Shown: positions 9,204-17,474 of the stretch, in pieces | Layout of the letters: each line of letters opens with the position of its first letter | Numbering within the stretch: position 1 is the first letter of the stretch | Assembly: GCF_000381005.1 (NCBI RefSeq) | Contig: NZ_KB908395.1 | Coordinates: forward strand, 1-55,767 | Direction: 5' to 3' | DNA length: 55,767 bases | Origin: Selenomonas bovis DSM 23594 | GTDB taxonomy: Bacteria; Bacillota; Negativicutes; Selenomonadales; Selenomonadaceae | Notes under the pieces: generated by a model | What the model saw: the letters and a program-made list of their open reading frames with translations, nothing else | Database searches by the model: none | What the model was told of the DNA's origin: nothing | Translations under genes and position numbers: made by a program

Positions 9204-10223
9204 ATGGTTAGGGAACAAAGGGAATATTTAACGCCGACAGACTTGAAACATATTCTTTTTTCTAAACGTGCGAATCTATATTATCTCGAGAAATGCCGCG
9301 TCATGCAGAAAGACGGTCGTGTCCTATATCTGACGCAGGGCAAGAAGGAAAACTGCTATTACAATATCCCCATTGCGAATACGACAACCATTCTGCTGGG
9401 GACTGGAACATCAATCACACAAGCGGCTGTGCGGATGCTTTCCGCCGCGGGAGTCTTGATTGGCTTCTGCGGCGGAGGCGGCACGCCGCTTTTTGCTAGC
9501 ACGGAAATCGAGTGGCTGAGTCCGCAGAATGAATATCGCCCCACTCAGTATGTACAAGGCTGGCTGGCCGGCTGGTGGGAGGAGGACAAGCGGCTTGCCG
9601 CGGCGAAAAAGTTCCAGCTTGCGCGGTGTAGTTTTCTCGAAACTGTTTGGAACCGAGATGCCGATCTGGCGGAAAATGGCATCGACGGAGAGGACGAGGC
9701 GGTGGAAAGCGCCTTGGAAACGTACCGCCATAATATCCAAAGAGCGCAGGATGTCCAGCATCTGCTTACCCATGAGGCGCATTTCGCCAAATCCCTGTAT
9801 GCCTATGTAGCGGAAACTATGGATGTAGAGGATTTTGTGCGCAATCCGCGTGGCGGCGATCAGGCCAATAGGAATCTCGATCAGGGGAATTATCTCGCCT
9901 ATGGTCTGGCGGCTTCGGCCCTCTGGGTACTTGGTATCCCGCATGGCTTTGCGCTCATGCATGGCAAGACGCGGCGCGGCGCGCTGGTATTTGATGTCGC
10001 AGATCTCGTGAAAGATACGCTGGTGCTGCCATTTGCCTTTATCGCGGCGAGCGAGGGACTGAGTGGACAGGAATTTCGGGAGATGTGCCTCAACAAGCTT
10101 GTCGAGCATAAAGCCTTGGACTATATGTATGAAAAAGTCAAAGCGCAAAGCCTGGCATGGAAGGAGGAAAAGGAACATCATGATGATCCTCATCGTCAGT
10201 CAGAGTACGAAGAAGGCAATTAA
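9204..10223 (+). CDS. cas1: CRISPR-associated endonuclease Cas1, subtype I-F
   Basis: A 339-residue integrase that, with Cas2 (here fused to Cas3), inserts new spacers at the leader end of the array. The I-F Cas1 core is visible: LTPTDLKHILFSKRANLYYLE near the N-terminus, LGTGTSITQAAVRML and CGGGGTPLF, and the catalytic region GIPHGFALMHGK followed by RRGALVFDVADLVKD, which supplies the conserved His and Asp. ATG 9204 is chosen because AAAGGAG precedes it by 8 nt; the longer frame from 9171 lacks a site. It is first in the operon and its last 44 nt overlap cas2-3. A + T content rises at about this gene and stays high through csy4. Confidence 0.96.
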   Translation: MVREQREYLTPTDLKHILFSKRANLYYLEKCRVMQKDGRVLYLTQGKKENCYYNIPIANTTTILLGTGTSITQAAVRMLSAAGVLIGFCGGGGTPLFASTEIEWLSPQNEYRPTQYVQGWLAGWWEEDKRLAAAKKFQLARCSFLETVWNRDADLAENGIDGEDEAVESALETYRHNIQRAQDVQHLLTHEAHFAKSLYAYVAETMDVEDFVRNPRGGDQANRNLDQGNYLAYGLAASALWVLGIPHGFALMHGKTRRGALVFDVADLVKDTLVLPFAFIAASEGLSGQEFREMCLNKLVEHKALDYMYEKVKAQSLAWKEEKEHHDDPHRQSEYEEGN

Positions 10224-13200
10224 GACCACGCGCTGGATTCTCGATGCTTTCGCCGAGCGCGTTGGCACGGATGTCTGGCGGACTGTGATTACAGAGGAAG
10301 GCCTCCGTCAGGTGAAATCCCTTTTGCGCCAACATGCTACGAAAGATATGGCTGTGGCCTGTCATTGGCTCCGATCCCGGCATCAGAGCGAGCTTCTCTG
10401 GATCGTTGGCAACCGCAGTCGCTTCCGTGCAGATGGATGCGTTCCTGTGAATCAGACGGCAAAGGATCCGCGTCATCTCGACTGGGAAAACCAATGGGAG
10501 CGCATGCCGTTGCTGCAGGCACTCGTCGGCGTAGCGGGCCTTCTGCATGACTGGGGGAAAGCCAACGACACCTTTCAGGGAAAATTGACCGACAGAAGTG
10601 TCACGGATCCATATCGGCATGAGTGGCTTTCTTGCTGCCTGATCCGCGCACTTGTCCAGATGTCTGCTGATACAGGGGAAGATCAGGGATGGCTGGAACT
10701 CCTGGAGCAGGAGCATCTGCCGGAAGAAGAGCTGATCGCAGGTGTGACAGCACATCATACGGAAAAGCTGACGGGTCTGCCGCCAGCTGCACGGCTGATC
10801 TGCTGGCTCATCCTTTCGCATCACCGTCTGCCCACGCTTGATGAGGAAACAGCCAAAAATTATCGCGGTGCAGAAAAATTGGGGGATGAAGCAATCATAT
10901 CCCTGCTCGATGCCTCCTGGAGCTATCGGAAGAAAACAGAGGCAGACGCCGTCTCCTTTTCGCATGGTCTGCTGGATGACTCGAAACTCTGGCATGCGAA
11001 GCTTCGCAAGTGGTGCAGCCGTTTGCAGGAAAATCTGTCTGCGCTTGAAAAATGCCGCGAGGAGAACGCCTTGCGCCCCTTGATGATTTATGCGCGGCTT
11101 TCCCTCATGTTGGGGGACTACACCTGCTCGTCGCAGCCGGCGGCAGCAGAATGGACGGGACAGACACGGCTTTTTGCCAACACATGGCAGGGGCAGAAGA
11201 AACAGAAACTGGATGAGCATCTCATCGGCGTTGCCCGCACGGCCGTACATAGTGCCTACGCTCTTCCGCGCCTGCCGCAGGAGGCTGAGCGCGTGCATCA
11301 TGTTACGGCCCTGCGGCGCAAAAGCCCGAAGCGTTTTGTCTGGCAAGATAGAGCGGCTGCCAGACTGTCCCTGCTGCGGGAGAAGGAGCAGAAAGAGAGT
11401 GGCAATGCCCCGCACTGGTTCATCGTGAACATGGCCAGTACTGGCTGCGGTAAGACTTTTGCCAATGCCAAGATCATGCAGGCCATCTCTGAGGACGGCG
11501 ATTCCCTGCGATATAGTCTGGCCCTCGGACTGCGCACCCTCACTTTACAGACCGGCGATGAGTATCGCCAGCGTGTCCACCTCGAGCCGGATGAGATGGC
11601 AGTACTCATTGGCTCTGAGGCGGTAAAGGAATTGCACGTGAAAGAACAAATGCAGGAAGAGCCCAGCCTTCATACTGAGGCGCAGGATTCCCTGGTACAG
11701 GGAGAACTCAACGGTATCTTCCCACAACAGGATGAGTTCTTGCAGGTGCTCTTTCCTGCTGGCAGCAGAAAAGAGCGCGCGCTCCTCTATGCGCCGGTTC
11801 TCGTATCGACCATTGACCACCTCATGCCGGCGGTAGAATGTACGCGCGGCGGGCGTTATCTTCTGCCCATGCTCCGCCTGCTTTCTACTGACCTCGTCAT
11901 CGATGAGGTCGACGACTTTGCCGTACCAGACATGTATGCGATTGCGCGTCTCGTGCATCTTTCGGGAATGTTCGGCAGGAACGTGCTGATTTCCTCGGCT
12001 ACCATTCCGCCTGATCTGGCGCAGGCACTCTTTTCTGCCTATCAGAGCGGTCTTGCCTGTTGGCAGGCCTTTTTCAGGCAGCCCGCGTCGCTTGCCTGCG
12101 GTTTCGTCGATGAGTTTTCTGCGCAGGATGCCCTGCTGTCTGCCAGCGGACAGACCTTTGAGATGGTTCAGCAGGGATTCCTCAAAAAGCGCATCAGCCA
12201 TCTCCAAAAAGTACCTGCCAAGAGGAAGGGCGTTCTCGTTGATTGCGAGGAAGCCGCCAAAAAGGAGAGCGGAAAAGAAAAGCAGGAGGCTTATTTTGCT
12301 GCTATCAAAGGGGCAATCCTCTCCCTGCATGAACAGCACGGTTGGAAGGATAAAGAAACGGGCAAAAAAATCTCCATTGGTATGGTGCGGCTGGCAAATA
12401 TCACGCCATGTGCGGCGCTTGGTAAATATCTGCTCCAGACACCTTTTCCCAAAGATATTGCACCACGCTTCATGGTCTATCACAGTCGGCAGGTTCTGCT
12501 CCTGCGCCACGAGCAGGAAGCCTATCTGGACCGGGTACTGAAGCGGAAGGAAAAGGCGGCGACTGAGTACGAGGTCAAAGACCCTATGATGCGGCACTGC
12601 ATCGATCAGGCGAAAGAAAAGGAACTCATCTTTTTGGTGATTGCCTCGCCGGTCGAGGAACTTGGCCGTGACCATGATTTCGACTGGGCGGTCGTCGAGC
12701 CTTCCTCCTACAGGTCCTTTATCCAGCTTTCCGGGCGTGTTTTGCGTCATCGGCAGATTTCTGCAGCGATTCGTCTTCCCAATGTCGCCATTATGAGATA
12801 TAATTTAAAAGGAATTGAAAATTCGCAGAAAAACTCCTTTGCCCGACCGGGCTATGAGGAGGGAGATTATTTGCTGCATACGCATGATCTCGCCGCACTC
12901 GTAGATACGGAAGCACTGGCATCCGGAATCGATGCGGTTCCGCGCATTTGGAAACGTGAGCCACTGCATCCCAAAGACAGTCTCATCGACCTTGAGCAGC
13001 AGGTTATGGCTGATTTTCGTAATCTGACGGAGCTCGGCCCGGCTTGCCTTCATGGTTGGCAGCAGGAAGACTGGTGGATGACAGGTCTACCGCAGCGGCT
13101 GCATCCCTTCCGCAAGGGGGAGGAGGATTTAGAGCTTTATCTGAGGCTCAACAACAAGAGGATTGTTTTTTACCAAAAGGGAGAGCGGGGAAATCCCGAT

Positions 13201-13458
13201 CAGGAAATAGAAAAAATCTATCGCATCCAGCAGGAGGAAGACCCGCCTTCCGACCGTTTCTGGCTGGCGCGCAGCTATGAAAAGAGCCTCCGTGCGCTGG
13301 TCGAGCAGGAGATGGCAGAGGAACTCACCGAGGAAGATCTGAAGCGGGCTGCACGGAAATATGGTGTCATCGCCTATCCGGCGTATTGGGAGAACAGTTC
13401 CCGGATTTGCCGCTATTCCGATCAGTTTGGCCTTTATCAGGACAGGCCTGAGATGTAA
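10180..13458 (+). CDS. cas2-3: Cas2-Cas3 fusion, subtype I-F
   Basis: A 1092-residue fusion typical of I-F. Residues 1-95 are Cas2 (MMILIVSQSTKKAIKTTRWI...), needed for spacer integration. Next is the HD nuclease (LLHDWGKAND around residue 125, AHHTEKL, SHHRLP), then an SF2 helicase with Walker A STGCGKT, DEVD-box IDEVDDF, motif III SSATIPP and motif VI LSGRVLRHR, and a C-terminal domain. It is recruited by Cascade to unwind and shred target DNA. The start lies inside cas1 (44-nt overlap), with AGGAGG about 11 nt upstream; MM gives two adjacent ATG choices. All catalytic motifs look intact. Confidence 0.96.
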   Translation: MMILIVSQSTKKAIKTTRWILDAFAERVGTDVWRTVITEEGLRQVKSLLRQHATKDMAVACHWLRSRHQSELLWIVGNRSRFRADGCVPVNQTAKDPRHLDWENQWERMPLLQALVGVAGLLHDWGKANDTFQGKLTDRSVTDPYRHEWLSCCLIRALVQMSADTGEDQGWLELLEQEHLPEEELIAGVTAHHTEKLTGLPPAARLICWLILSHHRLPTLDEETAKNYRGAEKLGDEAIISLLDASWSYRKKTEADAVSFSHGLLDDSKLWHAKLRKWCSRLQENLSALEKCREENALRPLMIYARLSLMLGDYTCSSQPAAAEWTGQTRLFANTWQGQKKQKLDEHLIGVARTAVHSAYALPRLPQEAERVHHVTALRRKSPKRFVWQDRAAARLSLLREKEQKESGNAPHWFIVNMASTGCGKTFANAKIMQAISEDGDSLRYSLALGLRTLTLQTGDEYRQRVHLEPDEMAVLIGSEAVKELHVKEQMQEEPSLHTEAQDSLVQGELNGIFPQQDEFLQVLFPAGSRKERALLYAPVLVSTIDHLMPAVECTRGGRYLLPMLRLLSTDLVIDEVDDFAVPDMYAIARLVHLSGMFGRNVLISSATIPPDLAQALFSAYQSGLACWQAFFRQPASLACGFVDEFSAQDALLSASGQTFEMVQQGFLKKRISHLQKVPAKRKGVLVDCEEAAKKESGKEKQEAYFAAIKGAILSLHEQHGWKDKETGKKISIGMVRLANITPCAALGKYLLQTPFPKDIAPRFMVYHSRQVLLLRHEQEAYLDRVLKRKEKAATEYEVKDPMMRHCIDQAKEKELIFLVIASPVEELGRDHDFDWAVVEPSSYRSFIQLSGRVLRHRQISAAIRLPNVAIMRYNLKGIENSQKNSFARPGYEEGDYLLHTHDLAALVDTEALASGIDAVPRIWKREPLHPKDSLIDLEQQVMADFRNLTELGPACLHGWQQEDWWMTGLPQRLHPFRKGEEDLELYLRLNNKRIVFYQKGERGNPDQEIEKIYRIQQEEDPPSDRFWLARSYEKSLRALVEQEMAEELTEEDLKRAARKYGVIAYPAYWENSSRICRYSDQFGLYQDRPEM

Positions 13459-13472
13459 AGGAGGAAAGATGC

Positions 13473-14675
13473 ATGAGTATATTTCTGGATTTTTTGCAGG
13501 AAAAGGCAGACAAGAAGAAAAAAACAAAGGAGGAATGGCTGCAGGCAACGGCCCAAAATGCTGATAAGTGCCTTTTTGCGACACATATCGGTCGCTTTAC
13601 TCATCCGAGCATTGACACAAAAGTGTCTTTTAGTGCGGGTACCCCATTAGTGCGTGTGACGGGGGTTGTTTCCTCCGCCGGCACCTGCATGGAAAAAGAC
13701 GTAGCAACTGGGGCAAATTATCTGAGTACGGCGGATCTGGCATCTCTCGTACTGGAAAATGGCAAGACTGTATATGAGAATCTTCAGGAAGACAATCCAA
13801 ACCTAAAAGACGATTTTTCGGCGCTTGCTGTTGACTATGATGAGATACGGGAAAAACTGCTTCAGATACCTGAGCATCATGTTCCGGAGGCAACCGATAA
13901 TCGGCTGAAGCAGGTTTATTTCCCTGTTGATGGGGAAGGACAGTATCATCTGCTTTCCGTGCTGCCGCCGTCCAGTCTGACGGCGGAGCTGCAAAAGCGG
14001 ATCAGGCAGGAGGACACCGCAGCGCGGGAGACCAAGGACAGCAAATCAGAAAATTACGGCCGCCCATATGACTTTGTGGCGGAACGAGTGGAATATAGTG
14101 TCGGCGGTACAAAGCCGCAAAACATTTCCCGGCTCAACAACTTACTGCATGGAACATTTTCTGCCTTGCTTTCTCTGCCTCCCCAGTTGAGCTCGGATGC
14201 GGTCAGAAAACCCCATCGGGATTTCTTTCAGGAAACGCTTCGGGATCTATACTATGATTCGTCGTTCTCCGATCATATTTTTGCGGTACACGACCTGCTC
14301 TTAGTGGATCGGAACAATAAAGATATTCGTCTGACATTGCGCCGACGGGAGGATGAGCTGATCGATGCGGTCATCTGGCAGGCTATGGCACTTCAGCAAC
14401 TGCCGGGAGGCTGGACTGGAGCAGCAGAGAATCAGCTTCCGAAAGAACAGAAAATTTGGCTCGACCAGGCCTATGAAGAGGAGCGGCAGCAGGGCGGCTG
14501 GGAAGATATCATTGCCGGACAGATCGCCAGCTGGCTGTTGCGGGCCTATCGCCGCAAGTGTCAGGACAAGGCTGTGGTACTCGACGATGAAGTATGGAAA
14601 AATCTGCGTAAAAATGCCTTGTCGGCATTGCGGGACGATCTCGCAGACAACGCAGGAGAAAGGGGAATGATCTGA
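13473..14675 (+). CDS. csy1: Type I-F Cascade large subunit Csy1 (Cas8f)
   Basis: A 400-residue Csy1, which with Csy2 caps the 5' end of crRNA and helps recognise the PAM. The conserved EYSVGGTKPQNISRLNNLL segment (about residues 208-226) is the family hallmark, and DFFQETLRDLY and AWRRK-like C-terminal basic stretches (LLRAYRRKCQDK) are also present. ATG 13473 follows AAAGGAGGAAAG. It begins 14 nt after cas2-3 and overlaps csy2 by one base (TGATG), so the two are translationally coupled. Somewhat shorter than gammaproteobacterial Csy1 (about 430). Confidence 0.94.
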   Translation: MSIFLDFLQEKADKKKKTKEEWLQATAQNADKCLFATHIGRFTHPSIDTKVSFSAGTPLVRVTGVVSSAGTCMEKDVATGANYLSTADLASLVLENGKTVYENLQEDNPNLKDDFSALAVDYDEIREKLLQIPEHHVPEATDNRLKQVYFPVDGEGQYHLLSVLPPSSLTAELQKRIRQEDTAARETKDSKSENYGRPYDFVAERVEYSVGGTKPQNISRLNNLLHGTFSALLSLPPQLSSDAVRKPHRDFFQETLRDLYYDSSFSDHIFAVHDLLLVDRNNKDIRLTLRRREDELIDAVIWQAMALQQLPGGWTGAAENQLPKEQKIWLDQAYEEERQQGGWEDIIAGQIASWLLRAYRRKCQDKAVVLDDEVWKNLRKNALSALRDDLADNAGERGMI

Positions 14676-15589
14676 TGAGCAGACAATATATCCTGCTCCC
14701 GCATATCGTCGTCCATAACGCCAATGCCATGAGCAGCACCTATACGGTCGGCTTTCCCGCTATGACAGCCTGGCTCGGCGCGTTTCACAGGATGGAGCGT
14801 GAGTTGAGGCGGAAAGACTGTCCAGCCTTGCGAATTACCGGCGTGGCCGTTGCCTGTGAGCACTTTCATCTGCAGCAGTATCAAAAAAATAAATTTGCGC
14901 CGATCAATTTGGCTATGACGGCCAATCCACTAAAAAAGAGTAAAAAAACAGGAGCCTATGAACGTCCGCCTTTTATCGCTGAAGCTCGCTGCGACATAAG
15001 GGTATCCTTTATCTTGAGGACAGAAGGGATAGAAGCAGAACAGTCGGATGATCTGAAAGAACGGATGCTTTCCCTTTTGGCGAGGCAGAAGCTGGCCGGC
15101 GGTGATATTGTATCCTTGCCAGAGAAGAAGCAGATACAGATGAAGCATCTGGAGGGCAGTGCAGAGGAGAGGAAGTTTATGCGGCGTCTCATGCCGGGCT
15201 TTGTCCTTGTTGAGCGAAAGGATCTTTTTGAAGCTTTAGAAGGCGATGATCTCGACAAACTGCTGACGGCGGTTTCTCTCCACGCTGAGCCTGTTTTAGA
15301 TGAAACAACCGGCAAGATTGAAAAGTGGATGTATAGAAAGAACCTCGCGCAGGGCTGGGTGGTGCCGATTGCCGTTGGCTATCGGGATCTCTCCGGGGAT
15401 AAGGCTCTGCACGTTGCAAATCAGCGCGATCCGCAGACAGAGCATCATTTCGTCGAACCTCTGGTCACCTTAGGAGAGTTCAAAATGCCCTACCGCTTTG
15501 AGCGGATCGAGGAGATTCTCTGGACCTATCACTATGGTCAGAGCCGCGGGCTCTATGAATGTGTCAATGACATATCAAAGGAAAGCTGA
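14675..15589 (+). CDS. csy2: Type I-F Cascade subunit Csy2 (Cas5f)
   Basis: A 304-residue RAMP-fold protein that pairs with Csy1 at the crRNA 5' handle. The N-terminus YILLPHIVVHNANAMSSTYT and the following FPAMTAWLGAFHRMERELR match the Csy2 pattern (PHI-x-x-NAN...). The glycine-rich MPGFVLVERKD segment and the C-terminal HYGQSRGLYECV are also in keeping. Its start overlaps the csy1 stop. Downstream, 50 nt separate it from csy3, which has its own strong ribosome site. Confidence 0.93.
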   Translation: MSRQYILLPHIVVHNANAMSSTYTVGFPAMTAWLGAFHRMERELRRKDCPALRITGVAVACEHFHLQQYQKNKFAPINLAMTANPLKKSKKTGAYERPPFIAEARCDIRVSFILRTEGIEAEQSDDLKERMLSLLARQKLAGGDIVSLPEKKQIQMKHLEGSAEERKFMRRLMPGFVLVERKDLFEALEGDDLDKLLTAVSLHAEPVLDETTGKIEKWMYRKNLAQGWVVPIAVGYRDLSGDKALHVANQRDPQTEHHFVEPLVTLGEFKMPYRFERIEEILWTYHYGQSRGLYECVNDISKES

Positions 15590-15639
15590 GTTCATCCGTG
15601 CTTCCCTGCGTATCAAGTAAAATAAAAGGAGAAATTATC

Positions 15640-16695
15640 ATGGCAAAAGCAAAAAACAACATTCCTTCCGTACTGGCTTTCGAGAAAAAACTCGTCCCCT
15701 CAGATGGCTTTTTCTATGGCACGACTTGGGAGAATCGTCTGGACGCCGCCAGCAGCCGTCCTCTTTCCCTGGTAGAAAAGGCCGTGCGTGGCACGATTTC
15801 CAACCGCCTTTCTGCGAAGGACGCCGATCCGGCTAAACTCAATGCTAAGATGGAAGTGCCGAACTTGCAGCGCGTGGATTCCTGTGCCCTTGGTATGGAG
15901 CAGGATACGTTGCGCCTTTCCTTCACGCTCAAGGTCCTGAGCGGCATCGCGCATCCATCGGCATGCAATTTGCCGGAGTTCCAGGAAAGCTACGAAAAGA
16001 CTGTCAAGGCCTATATGGAGCAGTACGGCTTTCGCGAAATTGCCCACCGCTATGCCATCAACCTGGCCAACGGCCGTTATCTTTGGCGCAATCGTCTGAG
16101 CGCGGAAGAAATCGAGGTTCATGTCACAGACGATGTGCATACATGGATCTTTTCCGCCTATGACTTTCCATGGAAAGATTTTGAGGAAGACGATCTTACG
16201 GATGAAGAAAAGCAAGGCGTCAAAGAGCTTGCGGCAGAGATTGCTGATGCTCTGTGCGGCAAAAAGAGCAGTGCCTTCTTCCACATCGATGCCTATGCTC
16301 GGGTAGGGGAAGGGCAGGAAGTTTATCCCAGTCAGGAACTCGTACTCGATACTAACAGCCGGAAAAATGAAAAGGGGAAAAAGAGCAAGATCCTTTATCA
16401 GGTGGACGGCATCGCGGCCATGCACAGCCAGAAGATTGGCAATGCCCTGCGCACCATTGATACCTGGTATCCTGCCTATGAGAAAAAACTCGGTCCGATT
16501 GCGGTCGAACCGTATGGTGCCGTGACTAGCCGGAGTCAAGCGTTCCGTACTTCAAAAGAAAAGGCTGATTTCTATACCCTGTTCGATTCGTATGCTTTGG
16601 GGAATCAGCTTTCCACCGAAGAAGATGAACACTACGTCATGGCCATGCTCGTGCGCGGCGGTGTCTTTGGACAAGGGTCAAAGGAGAATGAATGA
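15640..16695 (+). CDS. csy3: Type I-F Cascade backbone Csy3 (Cas7f)
   Basis: A 351-residue RAMP protein; six copies are expected to coat the crRNA spacer. Family landmarks: IPSVLAFEKKLVPSDGFFYG at the N-terminus, NPSVLAFERKLdpSDa-type in relatives; VPNLQRVDSCALGMEQDTL; and AVEPYGAVTSRSQAFR near the C-terminus. ATG 15640 follows AAAAGGAG; the frame upstream to 15598 is open but has no ribosome site. Its strong site suits the high subunit number. It overlaps csy4 by 4 nt. Confidence 0.95.
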   Translation: MAKAKNNIPSVLAFEKKLVPSDGFFYGTTWENRLDAASSRPLSLVEKAVRGTISNRLSAKDADPAKLNAKMEVPNLQRVDSCALGMEQDTLRLSFTLKVLSGIAHPSACNLPEFQESYEKTVKAYMEQYGFREIAHRYAINLANGRYLWRNRLSAEEIEVHVTDDVHTWIFSAYDFPWKDFEEDDLTDEEKQGVKELAAEIADALCGKKSSAFFHIDAYARVGEGQEVYPSQELVLDTNSRKNEKGKKSKILYQVDGIAAMHSQKIGNALRTIDTWYPAYEKKLGPIAVEPYGAVTSRSQAFRTSKEKADFYTLFDSYALGNQLSTEEDEHYVMAMLVRGGVFGQGSKENE

Positions 16696-17264
16696 TGAAA
16701 TATTATCAAGAGCTGACTCTGCTGCCAGACTCCGAAATACCTCTCTTTGCCCTTTGGAGCAAAGTCTATGAAACTGTCCACATCGCTTTGGCGGAAGACG
16801 GCAGCGGCGAGATAGGCATCTCTTTTCCGGATTATGGAGATACGGCGTTCCCTTTGGGAGATAAAATAAGGATCATTGCTTTCTCGGCGGAAACTTTGGA
16901 ACAGCTGCAGTTGAAAAAGAAGCTGAACCGGTTGCAGGATTACTTGCACATGAAAAGCGTCAAACCGGTGCCAGAGAAAAAAGTCCATTCCTATGCCAGT
17001 TACAGCCGCTGGCACAAAGAGAATACGAAAGAGCAGAAAGTGCGCCGCTACCTGAAGCGCCACAGCGATGTGACTGAAAAGGAGGCAAGGGACCTGTTCC
17101 CAGGGAATCAATACGGCAAGGAACCGCCGTTTGTCCAGATGAAGAGTTGCTCTAACCATCACCGCTATCAACTATATATCAAAAGAACGGAGAAGCAAGA
17201 AGAGGTGAATGGTCTGTATACTACCTTTGGTTTGTCCATGGATGCGACGGTCCCTGAGTGGTAA
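16692..17264 (+). CDS. csy4: CRISPR pre-crRNA endoribonuclease Csy4 (Cas6f)
   Basis: A 190-residue Cas6f that cuts pre-crRNA at the 3' base of the repeat hairpin and stays bound. The expected catalytic histidine is His30 in YETVHIAL (equivalent to His29 of Pseudomonas Csy4). The arginine-rich helix that reads the hairpin groove is seen as EQKVRRYLKRHSDV (about 117-130), and the C-terminus FGLSMDATVPEW matches the family end. It overlaps csy3 by 4 nt and is followed by the array leader. The substrate hairpin in the repeats (CCGCC-GTGTA-GGCGG) is the classic Csy4 type, so enzyme and repeat agree. Confidence 0.95.
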   Translation: MMKYYQELTLLPDSEIPLFALWSKVYETVHIALAEDGSGEIGISFPDYGDTAFPLGDKIRIIAFSAETLEQLQLKKKLNRLQDYLHMKSVKPVPEKKVHSYASYSRWHKENTKEQKVRRYLKRHSDVTEKEARDLFPGNQYGKEPPFVQMKSCSNHHRYQLYIKRTEKQEEVNGLYTTFGLSMDATVPEW

Positions 17265-17474
17265 AATACCAAAATTTTTTAGGTAGTAGGAAGCCCGTGA
17301 AATATAGAGGCTTGTCAACGATGAAAAATTTTTGGTAAAATAAAAAGGTCGGTTGCAATACCCTGTAATGATGGGCTTTTTTGCTTGTGTATATGCAGTG
17401 AACAGCCGTGTAGAGTGAACCGCCGATTACTGTTACCTCTAGGTACATCTGCTGTTCGTGAACCGCCGTGTAGG
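17265..17474 (+). promoter_or_regulatory. CRISPR leader with degenerate repeat fragments
   Basis: The 210 bases between csy4 and the first intact repeat are AT-rich in the first half, as leaders are. Three partial repeats occur before the array: GTGAACAGCCGTGTAG at 17398-17413, GTGAACCGCCG at 17415-17425 (then diverging), and GTGAACCGCCGTGTAG at 17458-17473, which abuts repeat 1. Offsets between fragments and the real repeats are 60 nt (17398 to 17458; 17415 to 17475), the array period. No sigma-A promoter was clear to me; orientation (leader at the csy4 side) is judged from repeat strand, intact repeats here and a decayed terminal repeat at the far end. Confidence 0.7.

Noticed and set aside
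9204-17264. CRISPR-associated transposon of the I-F3 type
   Set aside because: Cas1 and the Cas2-3 nuclease are present and intact, and no tnsA/B/C or tniQ gene lies nearby, so it is an ordinary interference system.
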